Below, piece after piece: positions 6,122-6,435 of a stretch of 6,435 nt of DNA. The first letter of the stretch is position 1, and each line of letters starts with the position of its first letter. The notes under the pieces are model-generated. The model made no database searches and was not told the DNA's origin. It worked only from the letters and a program-made list of their open reading frames with translations. A program made the translations under genes and the position numbers. The DNA is from CAXGUU01 sp964012875. GTDB taxonomy: Bacteria; Pseudomonadota; Gammaproteobacteria; Ga0077536. The stretch is taken from assembly GCA_964012875.1 (NCBI GenBank), contig CAXGUU010000196.1:1-6435 (forward strand), read 5' to 3'.

Positions 6122-6435
6122 CCAGGCACTGTGCAATAAATCGATAACGTCTTCGACTGAACCCACCGGCCGCGGATTGGTCGCGACGACGAGGTCTTCG
6201 AGCGCATCTCGGGCGATAGCCGGGAAATCGTCTTCAGACACATCAACATCACGCAGGCGTTCAGGTAATTCAAGATCGCGAATCAACTGGCGAATAGCGT
6301 CGCGCCCCGCCGCCGCTGCTTCGTCAACGCTGAGCCCGGCGACATCACAATCCATGATCTCGGCAATCCAGGCTTGCCGTGATGCGGTGTAATCGCGATT
6401 GAACTCCATCGTCGGCGCCATCATCACGCAGGAAG
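6119..6435 (-). CDS. Iron-containing alcohol dehydrogenase, C-terminal part, truncated by window edge
   Basis: C-terminal end of a group III (Fe-type, dehydroquinate-synthase-like fold) NAD(P)-dependent alcohol dehydrogenase. The frame is open to the right-hand edge, so the GTG at 6425-6427 is an internal valine and about 105 of roughly 380 residues are visible. The visible part begins with the VMMAPTMEFN segment that follows the conserved metal-binding His region in this family. It ends with the family's C-terminal signature: an LPERLRDVDVSEDDFPAIA stretch, then LVVATNPRP and a final VEDVIDLLHSAW. Metal ligands and the nucleotide-binding domain lie outside the window, so activity and substrate cannot be judged. 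The gene converges on the quinohemoprotein with a 43-nt gap and belongs to a different transcription unit. Confidence 0.88.
   Translation of the reverse strand, partial: SCVMMAPTMEFNRDYTASRQAWIAEIMDCDVAGLSVDEAAAAGRDAIRQLIRDLELPERLRDVDVSEDDFPAIARDALEDLVVATNPRPVGSVEDVIDLLHSAW

Noticed and set aside
6088..6273. 61-codon minus-strand open frame at the end of the window
   Set aside because: Overlaps the Fe-type alcohol dehydrogenase in another frame; the dehydrogenase frame has the recognisable C-terminal signature.

Overview
The window reads as a compact stretch of bacterial chromosome with high coding density, fairly high GC, and no RNA genes, mobile elements, CRISPR arrays or phage genes. The mix of families (an SDR, a MetX-like alpha/beta hydrolase, a crotonase, an acyl-CoA ligase, a PQQ/heme-c alcohol dehydrogenase and an iron-type alcohol dehydrogenase) is typical of a Gram-negative, aerobic, catabolically versatile proteobacterium. 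An aquatic gammaproteobacterium is my guess, but no marker gene here settles the taxonomy.

Layout. Positions 1-2403 hold three tightly spaced genes on the plus strand: the 3' end of a short-chain dehydrogenase/reductase, a homoserine-acetyltransferase-like alpha/beta hydrolase (gap 15 nt), and an enoyl-CoA hydratase/isomerase family protein (gap 18 nt). They look like the end of an operon. A 39-nt convergent gap with a GC-rich hairpin follows. A class I adenylate-forming acyl-CoA ligase then runs on the minus strand (2443-4056). A divergent intergenic region (4057-4224) carries one plausible sigma70-type promoter for each side and a 12-bp perfect palindrome between them. A secreted PVA-dehydrogenase-type quinohemoprotein follows on the plus strand (4225-6075). 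The window ends with the C-terminal part of an iron-containing alcohol dehydrogenase on the minus strand, convergent with the quinohemoprotein.

How the genes may work together (inference). A periplasmic PQQ enzyme oxidises an alcohol and passes electrons through its own cytochrome c domain. A cytoplasmic Fe-type dehydrogenase and the SDR could handle alcohol, aldehyde or keto intermediates. The ligase would activate a carboxylic acid to its CoA thioester, and the crotonase and alpha/beta hydrolase would rearrange or cleave the product. The substrate cannot be read from the sequence. Several enzymes carry departures from the textbook motifs of their families: a crotonase without the two hydratase glutamates, a MetX-like protein without the GHD triad context, and a ligase with an altered hinge motif. 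Family names should therefore not be converted directly into reactions. I see no defence system or novel mobile system. The most interesting items are the divergent regulatory region and these active-site deviations.
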